From assembly GCA_031374115.1 (NCBI GenBank), contig JANMNO010000036.1, positions 1 through 64,000 on the forward strand: 64,000 bases of DNA. Reading direction: 5' to 3'. Made by a program: the position numbers and the translations under genes. The stretch comes from JAKFWF01 sp031374115. Lineage in GTDB: Bacteria; Pseudomonadota; Alphaproteobacteria; Rhizobiales; Hyphomicrobiaceae. Within the stretch, counting starts at the first letter, position 1, and each line of letters starts with the position of its first letter. Positions 35,348-43,903 of the stretch are shown here, piece after piece. The notes below the pieces were generated by a model, which was not told the origin of the DNA, ran no database searches, and worked only from the letters and a program-made list of their open reading frames with translations.

Positions 35348-35983
35348 TTACCGATACTTCACCGAGCATCCATAAGCGCGCGTCGCCGCAACCTGCACCG
35401 GGCGGCCCTCGGCGACCGCTGCCAGCGCTTCCTTCACAAACGGTCGCGCCCCCTTGATATCGGCTGCGTTCGAGGTGGGCTTGTCGTCGATCGCGCCGTT
35501 ATAAGCCAGCTGTCCGTCGGCCTTGATCACATACATATGCGGCGTGGTCTTGGCGCCGTATGCTTTACCAACCGCACCCGTCGGATCAAGCAACACCGCC
35601 GCCGGTTTGGCCTGACGATCAACGCTCAGCTTGTTGGCCCCGGCACCGTCGACGTAGCCTTGTTCGCCCTTGGCCGATGAGATGACGGTCAACCAGACGA
35701 TCCCTTTGTCGGCTGCTTCCTGCTGCAATGCCTGCATGTTGCCGGCACCGTAGTGCTTGCGCACGTAGGGGCAGCCATCGTTGGTCCACTCGAGAACGAC
35801 GGTCTTGCCCTTGTAGTCCGAAAGTTTGTGCGATTTTCCATTGCTGTCGACCGCCGTAAATTCTGGGGCTGGCTTGCCCGGGATCGCGTCAGCGCGGGCA
35901 GCAGGTGCAACGAACAGTGCGGCGGCTGTCGACATGCCGATTGCGGCTGCGAGTGCGGCGCAACGTAACGTAACGACACTCAT
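35348..35983 (-). CDS. Periplasmic redoxin-family (AhpC/TSA-like) protein
   Basis: This 211-residue exported thioredoxin-fold protein has a signal peptide (MSVVTLRCAALAAAIGMSTA..., ending near AARADA). The redoxin domain contains VVLEWTNDGCPYVRKHYG. Only one cysteine is present where thioredoxins have CxxC (CPYV), as in a large group of secreted redoxin-like proteins, and a second cysteine lies near the C-terminus (YGCSVKYR). The cis-proline loop is in KTTPHMYVI. AAGGAG sits 9 bases before the ATG at 35983; an upstream start would spoil the signal peptide. Its electron partner is unknown. Confidence 0.88.
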   Translation of the reverse strand: MSVVTLRCAALAAAIGMSTAAALFVAPAARADAIPGKPAPEFTAVDSNGKSHKLSDYKGKTVVLEWTNDGCPYVRKHYGAGNMQALQQEAADKGIVWLTVISSAKGEQGYVDGAGANKLSVDRQAKPAAVLLDPTGAVGKAYGAKTTPHMYVIKADGQLAYNGAIDDKPTSNAADIKGARPFVKEALAAVAEGRPVQVAATRAYGCSVKYR

Positions 35984-36067
35984 GGACGGTTGCTCCTTGC
36001 GTCTGTTGAACGACAACTCTTGCATGAAAACAGCTCGGCGTGACAGCGGCAAGGCGTTTTGCGTCAC

Positions 36068-36275
36068 GGTTGCGAGAGCAGGAATAACAATTGACGAGAG
36101 GCGCTGTTACCGTCGCCCCGGCGCACTCACTTCGCGCCGTTCCTCTTGCGCTGATTATAAAGCTGCAATAGGCGGTTGCGGCAATCTTACGACCGGCGGC
36201 AACCGTTTTAGGAACGGGTTCGCCCCAAGCGGACCACCCGCGGATCTTTCTCAGGTTTCTTCTGCATGATTAGGT
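36068..36275. other. Non-coding stretch with a weak hairpin
   Basis: No gene is supported here. CGGTTGC (36173-36179) and GCAACCG (36199-36205) form a seven-pair stem followed by TTTT on the plus strand, but no plus-strand gene ends just upstream, so it is not a confident terminator. The stretch probably holds the promoter of the minus-strand redoxin gene. Confidence 0.4.
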
Positions 36276-36485
36276 TCATTTCTTCTTTTTCTTTGCTGCC
36301 ACCCGCATGTTGTCGACGAGATTTGGATAGGGACGACCGGCCTTTCGCGCACTCGCTTTGGCGGCCGCCGTCTCATTTGGTGAAAGACGCTTTTTTTCGG
36401 ATGTTGATTTTGGGTTCCGCCGAACCCAAGGTGCATCTTTTTCAAAGTCGTTCTGCCGGCCATTTCTCTGCTCCTCCAATCGCAA
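36276..36485 (-). CDS. Small basic hypothetical protein (69 aa or slightly different)
   Basis: This small minus-strand frame codes for a basic protein with DAPWVRRNPKS, then KKRLSPNETAAAKASARKAG, then RPYPNLVDNM, ending AAKKKKK. The motif series (charged N-terminus, Ala/Lys helix, RPYPNLVDNM, Lys tail) looks like a conserved short family of Rhizobiales, not a random reading. The start is uncertain: the first usable codon is TTG at 36485, and the frame stays open further upstream with no ATG. A GGAGGAG lies inside the first codons. No function is known to me; the lysine-rich tail would suit nucleic-acid binding. The opposite strand and other frames here look random. Confidence 0.5.
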   Translation of the reverse strand: MRLEEQRNGRQNDFEKDAPWVRRNPKSTSEKKRLSPNETAAAKASARKAGRPYPNLVDNMRVAAKKKKK

Positions 36486-36671
36486 CGCTTGCCAGGAGCG
36501 AATCTCGACGTTCGATTTCGGGTTCCAATCATCCCCGGGGCATTCGAGTTTTTAGGTTCCTCGTGAATGCGACGCTTTCTTTCTGACGTTTGACAGGCCG
36601 CCGTACAGCCTTCTACGGTCCTGACCAAGCTGCCCCGGAGCGGCCGATTCAGATGCAAGAGGAACCCAAGC

Positions 36672-37637
36672 ATGAGTATGAGAACCAAAACCAAAATCGT
36701 TGGAGCGGCACTCCTCGTTTTTGCAGGTGTGACAGCGGCCATCGCGCAGACGCCGGCATTCTTCCGCATCGGCACCGGCGGCACGGCCGGCACCTATTAT
36801 CCCGTCGGCGGCATGATCGCGAACGCCATTTCGAACCCGCCAGGGCTGGTCTCGACCGCCGTCGCAACCAACGGTTCGGTCGCCAATGTGAATGCGATTG
36901 TCGGCGGCAACATGGAGTCTGGTTTCAGCCAGGCCGACGTCGCTTACTGGGCATTCACCGGCACCGGCTCGTTCGATGGCAAGCCCAAAGTCGAGGACCT
37001 CCGGGCCATCGCCAATTTATATCCGGAAAGCGTGCACATCGTCGTCAAGAAGGGTGTCGCGAAATCAGTAGCCGACCTCAAGGGTAAGCGCGTTTCGCTC
37101 GACGAACCGGGCTCCGGGACGCTGATCAACGCAAAGGCGATCCTCGCCGCTTATGGGATCTCCGAGAAGGACATCAAGCCCGAGTACGTGAAGCCGAACC
37201 AGGCAGCCGACAAGCTCAAGGACGGCTCGATCGATGCGTTCTTCATCACTGGTGGCTATCCACTGGCAGCCGTGTCGGAGCTAGTGACCGCAGCCGGTGG
37301 CGTTGAAATCCTGGCAGTCACCGGGCCGGAAGCCGATGCCTTGATGAAAACCGCACCCTTCTTCGCGGTCGATGAGATCCCGGCCAACACCTACAAGGAT
37401 ATCGGTGCGGTAAAGACGCTTGCCGTTGGCGCTCAGTGGGTAACGTCATCGAAGGTGTCTAACGATACCGTTTACGCCGTCGTCAAGGCGCTGTGGTCGG
37501 ACAAGACCCGCGCGGTGCTCGACGCCGGTCACGCCAAGGGCAAGTTGATCACCACGACGAACGCCTTGAAGGGCCTCGCCGTGCCACTCCATCCCGGCGC
37601 CGAAAAGTTTTACAAGGAAGCTGGATTGATCAAGTAA
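36672..37637 (+). CDS. TAXI-family TRAP transporter solute-binding protein
   Basis: This 321-residue periplasmic binding protein belongs to the TAXI class of TRAP transporters. It has a signal peptide (MSMRTKTKIVGAALLVFAGVTA, cleavage near AIAQT), then FFRIGTGGTAGTYYPVGGMIANAIS, which is the family hallmark at the mature N-terminus, and LKGKRVSLDEPGSGT in the first lobe. TAXI proteins deliver organic acids such as dicarboxylates or glutamate to a DctM/DctQ-fused membrane subunit. No membrane subunit is near. AGAGGAA lies 9 bases before the ATG. A terminator hairpin follows, separating it from the beta-oxidation operon. Confidence 0.93.
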   Translation: MSMRTKTKIVGAALLVFAGVTAAIAQTPAFFRIGTGGTAGTYYPVGGMIANAISNPPGLVSTAVATNGSVANVNAIVGGNMESGFSQADVAYWAFTGTGSFDGKPKVEDLRAIANLYPESVHIVVKKGVAKSVADLKGKRVSLDEPGSGTLINAKAILAAYGISEKDIKPEYVKPNQAADKLKDGSIDAFFITGGYPLAAVSELVTAAGGVEILAVTGPEADALMKTAPFFAVDEIPANTYKDIGAVKTLAVGAQWVTSSKVSNDTVYAVVKALWSDKTRAVLDAGHAKGKLITTTNALKGLAVPLHPGAEKFYKEAGLIK

Positions 37638-37648
37638 TTGATCTAATC

Positions 37649-37676
37649 GTCCCGAGGCTCGGCCTCGGGACCTTTT
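37649..37676 (+). terminator. Intrinsic terminator after the TAXI gene
   Basis: GTCCCGAGGC-TCG-GCCTCGGGAC is a perfect ten-pair stem followed by CTTTTC, starting 11 bases after the stop codon. It ends the TAXI transcript 24 bases before the beta-oxidation operon, which must therefore be read through or start from its own promoter very near. Confidence 0.85.
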
Positions 37677-37699
37677 CGCTCGGATGAAGGAACACGGTC

Positions 37700-39808
37700 A
37701 TGACCGAGGCGCGCAACACAATCGTCAGTTCGGTTCCGGCCGCCGATGTTGCCGTCATTACGATTGACAATCCCCCGGTCAACGCGCTCTCGGCTGCTGT
37801 GCGGGCCGGCCTCGCCGAAGCGCTTGCTGCCGCGAAAATCAACCCTGGCGTGAAGGCGATCGTCATCGCCTGTGCCGGTCGAACGTTCTGCGCGGGCGCT
37901 GACATCACCGAGTTCGGCAAGCCACCAAGATCACCCAGCCTGCACGATGTGATCGCCGGCATCGAGAACGGCGGGAAGCCAGTCGTTGCGGCAGTTCACG
38001 GAACTACGCTGGGCGGCGGCCTGGAACTGGCGATGGCTTGCCACGAGCGGGTCGCGGCGCCTGCAACGCGTCTCGGCTTGCCCGAGGTCAAGCTTGGAAT
38101 TTTACCGGGTGGGGGCGGCACGCAGCGGCTGCCGCGGCTGATCGGTCCGCTCAAGGCCGTCGAGCGCATCGTCACCGGAGAACCCATGCCGGCGCAGGAG
38201 GCGTTGGCCGATGGGCTTGTAGCTGAAATAGCTTCGGGCAATCTTGTCGAGGCGGCGGTCGCGCTCGCCCGACGGCTGGCGTCGAGCCCCAAGCTGCCGG
38301 AGCTTGCGCGCAACCGGGATGATAAGCTCGCGTCCGTCCGCGCCGACCGATCAGCGTTCGACGCGACAGTCGCCAACCTCCTCAAGCGCAAACAGGGCCA
38401 GCATGCCCCCGCGGCGTGCGCTAAGTCGGTCGCCAATTCATTGATGCTCAGTTTCGATGAGGGTATTGCCGCCGAACGCGCCTTCTTCCGCGAGCTCGTC
38501 GCCGGCAACCAATCGAAGGCGCTGCGTCATATCTTCTTTGCCGAGCGTGAAGCCAACAAGATCCCCGGTTTGGGGGCAGATGTGAGACCCCGCAACGTGA
38601 CTCAGGCCGCCGTCATCGGTGCTGGCACGATGGGTGGTGGCATTACCATGTGCTTTGCCAACGCCGGCATACCGGTGGTGATGATCGACGTCACCGGGGA
38701 GGCAGTTCAGCGCGGGCGCAGCGTCATCGAAGCCAACTATCGCAACACCGTCTCGCGCGGCGGATTGACCGAGGGAGAAGCCGCGAAGCGGTTGGGGTTG
38801 ATATCTACCGCGACGGCCATGGACCAGGTCGCAAACGCCGATCTGATCATCGAAGCCGTGTTCGAAGAGATGGAGATCAAACAAAAGCTGTTCGCCGAAC
38901 TCGACCGGCTGGCAAAGCCCGGTGCTGTCCTCGCGACCAACACCTCGACGCTCGATGTCGATGCTATCGCCGCCGCCACGAAAGGGCCCGGCGACGTGCT
39001 CGGCATGCACTTCTTCTCGCCAGCAAACATCATGCGGTTACTCGAAATCGTGCGTGGAAAGGCAACGTCGGCTGAGGCGCTGGCGACCGCGATGGTGGTA
39101 GCGCGCAAGATCGCCAAGGTGCCGGTCGTCTCGGGCGTTTGTGACGGCTTTATCGGCAATCGCATGCTGGCCCGCCGTTCGGTCGAAGCGGAACGCTTGA
39201 TGCTCGAAGGTGCCGACCCGATGGCGGTCGATGCTGCCGTGGTCGCGTTCGGTTTTCCGATGGGACCGTACGCGATGTCCGATCTCGCTGGGCTCGATGT
39301 CGGTTGGCGGATTCGTAAGGCGCGCGGGCAGAAGGCGCCGGTATCGGATGCACTATGCGAGGCCGGCCGCTTCGGCCAAAAGACCGGGAAGGGTTATTTC
39401 ATCTACGAGGCCGGTTCGCGCACGCCGACGTCCGATCCTGAAGTAACTGCCGTCATCGAAGCCGCCGCCAAGGCAGCCGGCATGACCCGGCGCGCCATTG
39501 GCGAGACCGAGATCGTCGAGCGCATGCTCTATCCAATGATCAACGAAGCGGCGCGCATCCTCGAAGACGGCATCGCGCTTCGCGCCAGCGATATCGACGT
39601 GGTGTGGGTCTATGGCTACGGCTGGCCGGCCTGGCGCGGCGGCCCGATGCACTACGCCGATGCTGTCGGCCTCAAGCACATTGCGGAGCGCTTATCGGTC
39701 TACGCAACGCAAGCCGGCGATCTATCGCTCGAGCCTGCGCCGTTGCTGGCGCGTCTCGCCGCCGCTGGTCAGACATTCGCGTCGCTTCCCCCAGTGAGCA
39801 AAGGCTAA
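37700..39808 (+). CDS. pimF: Fused enoyl-CoA hydratase/isomerase and 3-hydroxyacyl-CoA dehydrogenase (PimF-like)
   Basis: This 702-residue bifunctional beta-oxidation enzyme has an N-terminal crotonase domain (1-about 190) with FCAGADITEF and HGTTLGGGLELAMACHERV. A linker follows, then the NAD domain starting VIGAGTMGGGITMCFANAG near residue 305 and two 3HCDH C-terminal domains. It hydrates trans-2-enoyl-CoA and oxidises the 3-hydroxy product. It is first in a five-gene run whose order (fused hydratase/dehydrogenase, ligase, thiolase, two acyl-CoA dehydrogenases) matches pimFABCD of Rhodopseudomonas palustris, so the PimF name rests mainly on context. Its TAA stop overlaps the next ATG. Confidence 0.87.
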   Translation: MTEARNTIVSSVPAADVAVITIDNPPVNALSAAVRAGLAEALAAAKINPGVKAIVIACAGRTFCAGADITEFGKPPRSPSLHDVIAGIENGGKPVVAAVHGTTLGGGLELAMACHERVAAPATRLGLPEVKLGILPGGGGTQRLPRLIGPLKAVERIVTGEPMPAQEALADGLVAEIASGNLVEAAVALARRLASSPKLPELARNRDDKLASVRADRSAFDATVANLLKRKQGQHAPAACAKSVANSLMLSFDEGIAAERAFFRELVAGNQSKALRHIFFAEREANKIPGLGADVRPRNVTQAAVIGAGTMGGGITMCFANAGIPVVMIDVTGEAVQRGRSVIEANYRNTVSRGGLTEGEAAKRLGLISTATAMDQVANADLIIEAVFEEMEIKQKLFAELDRLAKPGAVLATNTSTLDVDAIAAATKGPGDVLGMHFFSPANIMRLLEIVRGKATSAEALATAMVVARKIAKVPVVSGVCDGFIGNRMLARRSVEAERLMLEGADPMAVDAAVVAFGFPMGPYAMSDLAGLDVGWRIRKARGQKAPVSDALCEAGRFGQKTGKGYFIYEAGSRTPTSDPEVTAVIEAAAKAAGMTRRAIGETEIVERMLYPMINEAARILEDGIALRASDIDVVWVYGYGWPAWRGGPMHYADAVGLKHIAERLSVYATQAGDLSLEPAPLLARLAAAGQTFASLPPVSKG

Positions 39809-41487
39809 TGGAGCGCGACGCGCATCCGTGGGAAAAGAGTTACCCGCCGGGCGTGTCATGGGATGTCGAAATGGAGCCGGGGACCATTCCGGTACTGATC
39901 GATGGGTCTTTGCAGCTCAATTCCGCCAAACCGGCGATCGATTTCCGTGGGCGCAAGATTTCCTATGCTGAACTCGGCCGCGACATCAATGGTGTGGCGG
40001 CGGCAATGTTGTCCGACGCCGCCGCAATCCGGAACGGCGTGGCTCTGTACCTTCCGAACACGCCGTATCACCCGATTGCGTTCTTCGCCGGACTCAAAGC
40101 CGGCACTTACCTGATCCACCTATCGCCGCTCGACGCCGAACGCACGCTGATCCACAAGCTGCGCGACAGTGGTGCGCGCACGCTGGTGACGACCAACCTC
40201 GCGCCGATGCTGCCGATGGCATTGAAGCTGCTCGATGCCGGACTGATCGATACACTCTATGTTGGTGACGATGCGCGCTGGGGCGGAGCGCCGGCCGCGC
40301 CTCTGGACATTCCGCAACGGCCAAATGTGCGCAAGCTCGAAGGCGCGCAAATCCCGACGGCCTGGCCTCGCGTTTCACCCGGCGACATCGCGCTCCTGCA
40401 GTACACTGGCGGTACGACAGGCATGCCGAAAGCCGCAATTCTCACCCACGCGAATATGACATCCGCGATTCAAATGTACGAAGCCTGGTACGGCGGCCAA
40501 GGCATCACGCGACCAGGAGAAGAGCGCATCATCTGCGTGCTGCCGCTGTTCCACATTTATGCGCTGACGACGATCCTCATCAAGCAGATCGTCAACGGTA
40601 ACGAGATCCTTTTGCGGCAGCGCTTCGATGTCGCCCAGACGATGGCTGACATCGAACACCTGCGAGCGACGAGCTTTCCCGGTGTTCCCACGATGTGGAT
40701 CGCGTTGGCGAACCACCCAGGCGTCGAGCGCTGCGATTTTTCATCGCTGCAGTCGTGCTCTTCCGGTGGCGCGCCGCTGCCAGTCGAAATCCAAGCGCGC
40801 GCCGAACGATTAACCGGTCGCAGACTTGGGGGCGGTTGGGGAATGACTGAAACCTGCCCAGCCGGCACCCTCATCCCGGCTGCCGCACCCACCAAGTCCG
40901 GCACCATTGGACTGCCGGTGCCGGGCGTTTTCATCCAAGTCGTCGACATCGACGATCCTGATCGCATACTGCCAGCCGGCCAGATCGGCGAACTGCGCAT
41001 CAAGGGCCCGAACGTCACGCGCGGTTACTGGAACCGGTCGCCCGAAGACAATGCCCGTGAGTTTGCTGGCGGCTTCTTTCTGACCGGCGACATCGGCCAC
41101 ATGGACGAAGACGGTTTCTTCTTCCTGGTCGACCGCAAGAAGGATTTGATCATTTCGGGCGGTTTCAACGTCTACCCGCAGATGATCGAGCAGGCGATTT
41201 ACGAGCACCCGGGCGTCGAGGAGGTGATTGTCATCGGCATACCCGATGCCTACCGGGGCGAGGCGGCCAAGGCGTTCGTTAGACTGCGCAAAGGCGCCGC
41301 CGATTTTACCGTTGACGACCTACGCGCATTTCTCACCGGCAAGCTTGGCCGGCACGAATTACCGGCTTCCGTCGAATTCCGCCATAGCCTTCCCCGTACT
41401 CCTGTCGGTAAGCTGTCGCGACTGCAACTGCGCGACGAAGAACGCAGCAAATTGGATCCGAAACCTTCTGGAGGAACCCCGTCATGA
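39808..41487 (+). CDS. pimA: Acyl-CoA ligase, AMP-forming (PimA-like)
   Basis: This 559-residue adenylate-forming ligase activates a carboxylic acid with ATP and CoA. Visible motifs are the P-loop YTGGTTGMPK (near residue 197), GGGWGMTE, and the hinge region FLVDRKKDLIISGGFNVYPQMIE, then the catalytic lysine region near the end (LPRTPVGKLSR). By position in the pim-like operon the substrate would be a medium- to long-chain mono- or dicarboxylate. The ATG at 39808 overlaps the preceding stop by one base; a longer in-frame start is inside pimF and unlikely. Confidence 0.88.
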   Translation: MERDAHPWEKSYPPGVSWDVEMEPGTIPVLIDGSLQLNSAKPAIDFRGRKISYAELGRDINGVAAAMLSDAAAIRNGVALYLPNTPYHPIAFFAGLKAGTYLIHLSPLDAERTLIHKLRDSGARTLVTTNLAPMLPMALKLLDAGLIDTLYVGDDARWGGAPAAPLDIPQRPNVRKLEGAQIPTAWPRVSPGDIALLQYTGGTTGMPKAAILTHANMTSAIQMYEAWYGGQGITRPGEERIICVLPLFHIYALTTILIKQIVNGNEILLRQRFDVAQTMADIEHLRATSFPGVPTMWIALANHPGVERCDFSSLQSCSSGGAPLPVEIQARAERLTGRRLGGGWGMTETCPAGTLIPAAAPTKSGTIGLPVPGVFIQVVDIDDPDRILPAGQIGELRIKGPNVTRGYWNRSPEDNAREFAGGFFLTGDIGHMDEDGFFFLVDRKKDLIISGGFNVYPQMIEQAIYEHPGVEEVIVIGIPDAYRGEAAKAFVRLRKGAADFTVDDLRAFLTGKLGRHELPASVEFRHSLPRTPVGKLSRLQLRDEERSKLDPKPSGGTPS

Positions 41488-42665
41488 CCGACGCAGTGAT
41501 CGTCTCGACAGCCAGAACGCCGATCGGCCGCGCTTTTCGCGGTGCGTTCAACATGACGCATGGCGGCGAGCTCGCGGGCCATGTGATCAAGCACGCGATC
41601 GAACGCGCTAAGATCGAACCGGATAGCGTCGAGGATGTTGTGATGGGTTGCGGCTTCCCAGAGGGCGCAACCGGCGGCAACATTGCGCGGGTCGCCGCAA
41701 TCCATGCGGGCGTGCCCGTGACAGCCGCGGCGATGACAATCAACCGCTTCTGTTCATCCGGTTTGCAGGCGATCGCACTTGCTGCGAATGCCATCCGCAA
41801 TGACAGCGCGCCGATCGCGGTTGCCGGTGGTCTCGAGTCGATAAGCCTCGTCGGACCCAACACGAACCAGAAGTTCTACAAGGATCCGTGGGTCGAGACG
41901 AACAAGCCGGCGATCTACATGGCGATGATCGAGACCGCCGACAACGTCGCCAAGCGCTACGGCATCTCGCGGGCAGCGCAGGACGAGTACGCCTTCCATA
42001 GCCAGCAACGAACGGCGGCTGCCCAAGCGGCAGGTTTCTTCAACGACGAGATCGTAGCGCTGCCGACGACCATGGCTGTCGAAGACAAAGAGACCAAGGC
42101 GATCAGCCACAAGCCAGTGACGCTCGCCAAGGACGAGGGCAACCGCCCCGAGACGACGCTGGATGGCCTGACCAAGTTGAAGCCGGTGCGGGGCGAGGAT
42201 CAGTTCATCACCGCCGGTAACGCCAGCCAGCTGTCCGATGGTGCATCGGCAAGCGTCGTGATGTCCGACAAGGAAGCCCAGAAGCGCGGCCTCAAGCCAA
42301 TGGGGGTGTTCCGCGGTTTTGTCGTCGCCGGTTGTGAGCCGGACGAGATGGGCATCGGCCCTGTGTTCGCCGTGCCCCGACTGCTGAAACGCGCCGGGCT
42401 CAAGATCGAGGACATCGGCCTGTGGGAACTCAACGAGGCATTTGCGAGCCAGGTACTCTACTGCCGCGACAAACTCGGCATTCCGCAAGAGCGCCTCAAC
42501 GTCAACGGCGGCGCGATTTCGATTGGGCATCCGTACGGCATGAGCGGTGCGCGCCTCACCGGCCATGCCCTTATCGAGGGCAAGCGGCGCGGCGTGAAGT
42601 ATGCGGTCGTCACGATGTGCATTGGTGGTGGCCAGGGCGCTGCCGGCCTGTTCGAAATCGTTTGA
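41484..42665 (+). CDS. pimB: Acetyl-CoA acyltransferase / thiolase (PimB-like)
   Basis: This 393-residue thiolase cleaves 3-ketoacyl-CoA with CoA to release acetyl-CoA. The nucleophilic cysteine is in INRFCSSGLQAI (near 90), the histidine motif in NVNGGAISIGHPYGMSGAR, and the second catalytic cysteine in TMCIGGGQGAAGLFE at the C-terminus. It begins with an ATGA overlap with the ligase and is the third gene of the pim-like operon. Confidence 0.92.
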   Translation: MTDAVIVSTARTPIGRAFRGAFNMTHGGELAGHVIKHAIERAKIEPDSVEDVVMGCGFPEGATGGNIARVAAIHAGVPVTAAAMTINRFCSSGLQAIALAANAIRNDSAPIAVAGGLESISLVGPNTNQKFYKDPWVETNKPAIYMAMIETADNVAKRYGISRAAQDEYAFHSQQRTAAAQAAGFFNDEIVALPTTMAVEDKETKAISHKPVTLAKDEGNRPETTLDGLTKLKPVRGEDQFITAGNASQLSDGASASVVMSDKEAQKRGLKPMGVFRGFVVAGCEPDEMGIGPVFAVPRLLKRAGLKIEDIGLWELNEAFASQVLYCRDKLGIPQERLNVNGGAISIGHPYGMSGARLTGHALIEGKRRGVKYAVVTMCIGGGQGAAGLFEIV

Positions 42666-42675
42666 AGGAAAACAC

Positions 42676-43875
42676 ATGGACCTGAGTTTTAGCCCGCAAG
42701 AAATCGCCTTTCGCGACGAGGTTCGCCACTTCTTCAATACTCAAATTCCGGCCGCCATCCGGCAAAAAACAATCGAAGCCCGCAAGCTCAGCAAAGAAGA
42801 TTGGGTCGCATCGCATAAAATCTTGCATGCCAAGGGATGGGCCACTCCGAACTGGCCGAAGGAATGGGGTGGCACCGGCTGGAGCCCGATTCAACAGTAT
42901 ATCTTCAACGAAGAACTACAGGCGTCGGGTACGCCGCAACCGCTGCCATTCAACGTCAATATGTGCGGCCCGGTGCTGCTGCAGTTCGCGTCGGAAGCCC
43001 ATAAGAAGCGCTTCCTACCGCGCATGGCCGCGCTCGACGACTGGTGGTGCCAGGGCTTCTCGGAACCAGGCGCCGGGTCGGATCTGGCGTCGCTCAAAAC
43101 GACGGCAAAGCGCGAAGGTGAGTTTTATGTCGTAAATGGCCAGAAGACCTGGACCACGCTCGCGCAACACGCCGACTGGATCTTCTGCCTCGTGCGCACC
43201 GATATCGCCGCCAAAAAGCAGGAGGGCATTTCGTTCCTGCTTATCGACATGAAAACACCAGGCATTACGGTGCGTCCGATCCAGACGATCGACGGCAGTG
43301 CAGAAGTCAATGAAGTGTTCTTCGACGACGTGCGCGTGCCGGTCGACAATCTGGTGGGCCAGGAAAACAAGGGCTGGGACTACGCCAAGTTCCTGCTCGG
43401 GAACGAGCGCATCGGCATCGCCCGCGTCGGCGTTTCGAAGGAACGCATCCGGCGGATTAAACAGCTGGCCCGGCTCGAACGCGATGGCGACCGGCCAATC
43501 ATCGAGAACGCCCGCTTCGCCGAGAAGCTCGCCGCCGTCGAGATCGAATTGAAAGCGTTGGAGATCACCCAGCTCCGGGTCGTCGCCGCCGAACGCAATC
43601 GCGGCACCGGCAAGCCGGATCCGGCATCGTCTGTGCTGAAGATCAAAGGCTCGGAGATCCAGCAGGCGACAACCGAATTGCTGATGGACATCATCGGCCC
43701 TTACTCAGCCCCCTTTGCCGATGAAGACCTCGATGGATCGAATGAAACGCCGGTTGCCCCCGACTACGCGGCTGGCATAGCGCCGGCCTATTTCAACTGG
43801 CGCAAAATTTCGATCTACGGTGGTTCGAACGAAATCCAGCGCAACATTATCGCCAAGGCTGTTTTGGGGCTTTGA
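42676..43875 (+). CDS. pimC: Acyl-CoA dehydrogenase, large-subunit type (PimC-like)
   Basis: This 399-residue flavoprotein introduces the 2,3 double bond in acyl-CoA, passing electrons to ETF. It shows the ACAD N-domain (FRDEVRHFFNTQIP), the FAD-side FSEPGAGSDLASLKTTA segment, QKTWTTLAQHADW, and the C-terminal IYGGSNEIQRNIIAKAVLG. In R. palustris, PimC and PimD are taken as the two subunits of pimeloyl-CoA dehydrogenase, and here too a second, divergent ACAD gene follows 28 bases later. The ATG at 42676 comes 10 bases after the thiolase stop. Confidence 0.9.
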   Translation: MDLSFSPQEIAFRDEVRHFFNTQIPAAIRQKTIEARKLSKEDWVASHKILHAKGWATPNWPKEWGGTGWSPIQQYIFNEELQASGTPQPLPFNVNMCGPVLLQFASEAHKKRFLPRMAALDDWWCQGFSEPGAGSDLASLKTTAKREGEFYVVNGQKTWTTLAQHADWIFCLVRTDIAAKKQEGISFLLIDMKTPGITVRPIQTIDGSAEVNEVFFDDVRVPVDNLVGQENKGWDYAKFLLGNERIGIARVGVSKERIRRIKQLARLERDGDRPIIENARFAEKLAAVEIELKALEITQLRVVAAERNRGTGKPDPASSVLKIKGSEIQQATTELLMDIIGPYSAPFADEDLDGSNETPVAPDYAAGIAPAYFNWRKISIYGGSNEIQRNIIAKAVLGL

Positions 43876-43903
43876 GCACTCGCGTTTTGCTAGGGGATGG
43901 AAG

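Noticed and set aside
36251..36793. Minus-strand 180-residue frame crossing the small basic gene and the TAXI gene start
   Set aside because: Most of it is antisense to the TAXI signal peptide, and its hydrophobic stretch is the complement of that signal. A GGAGGAG-ATG at about 36463 lies in this frame, but the following residues (MAGRTTLKKMHLGF) have no family-like motif.
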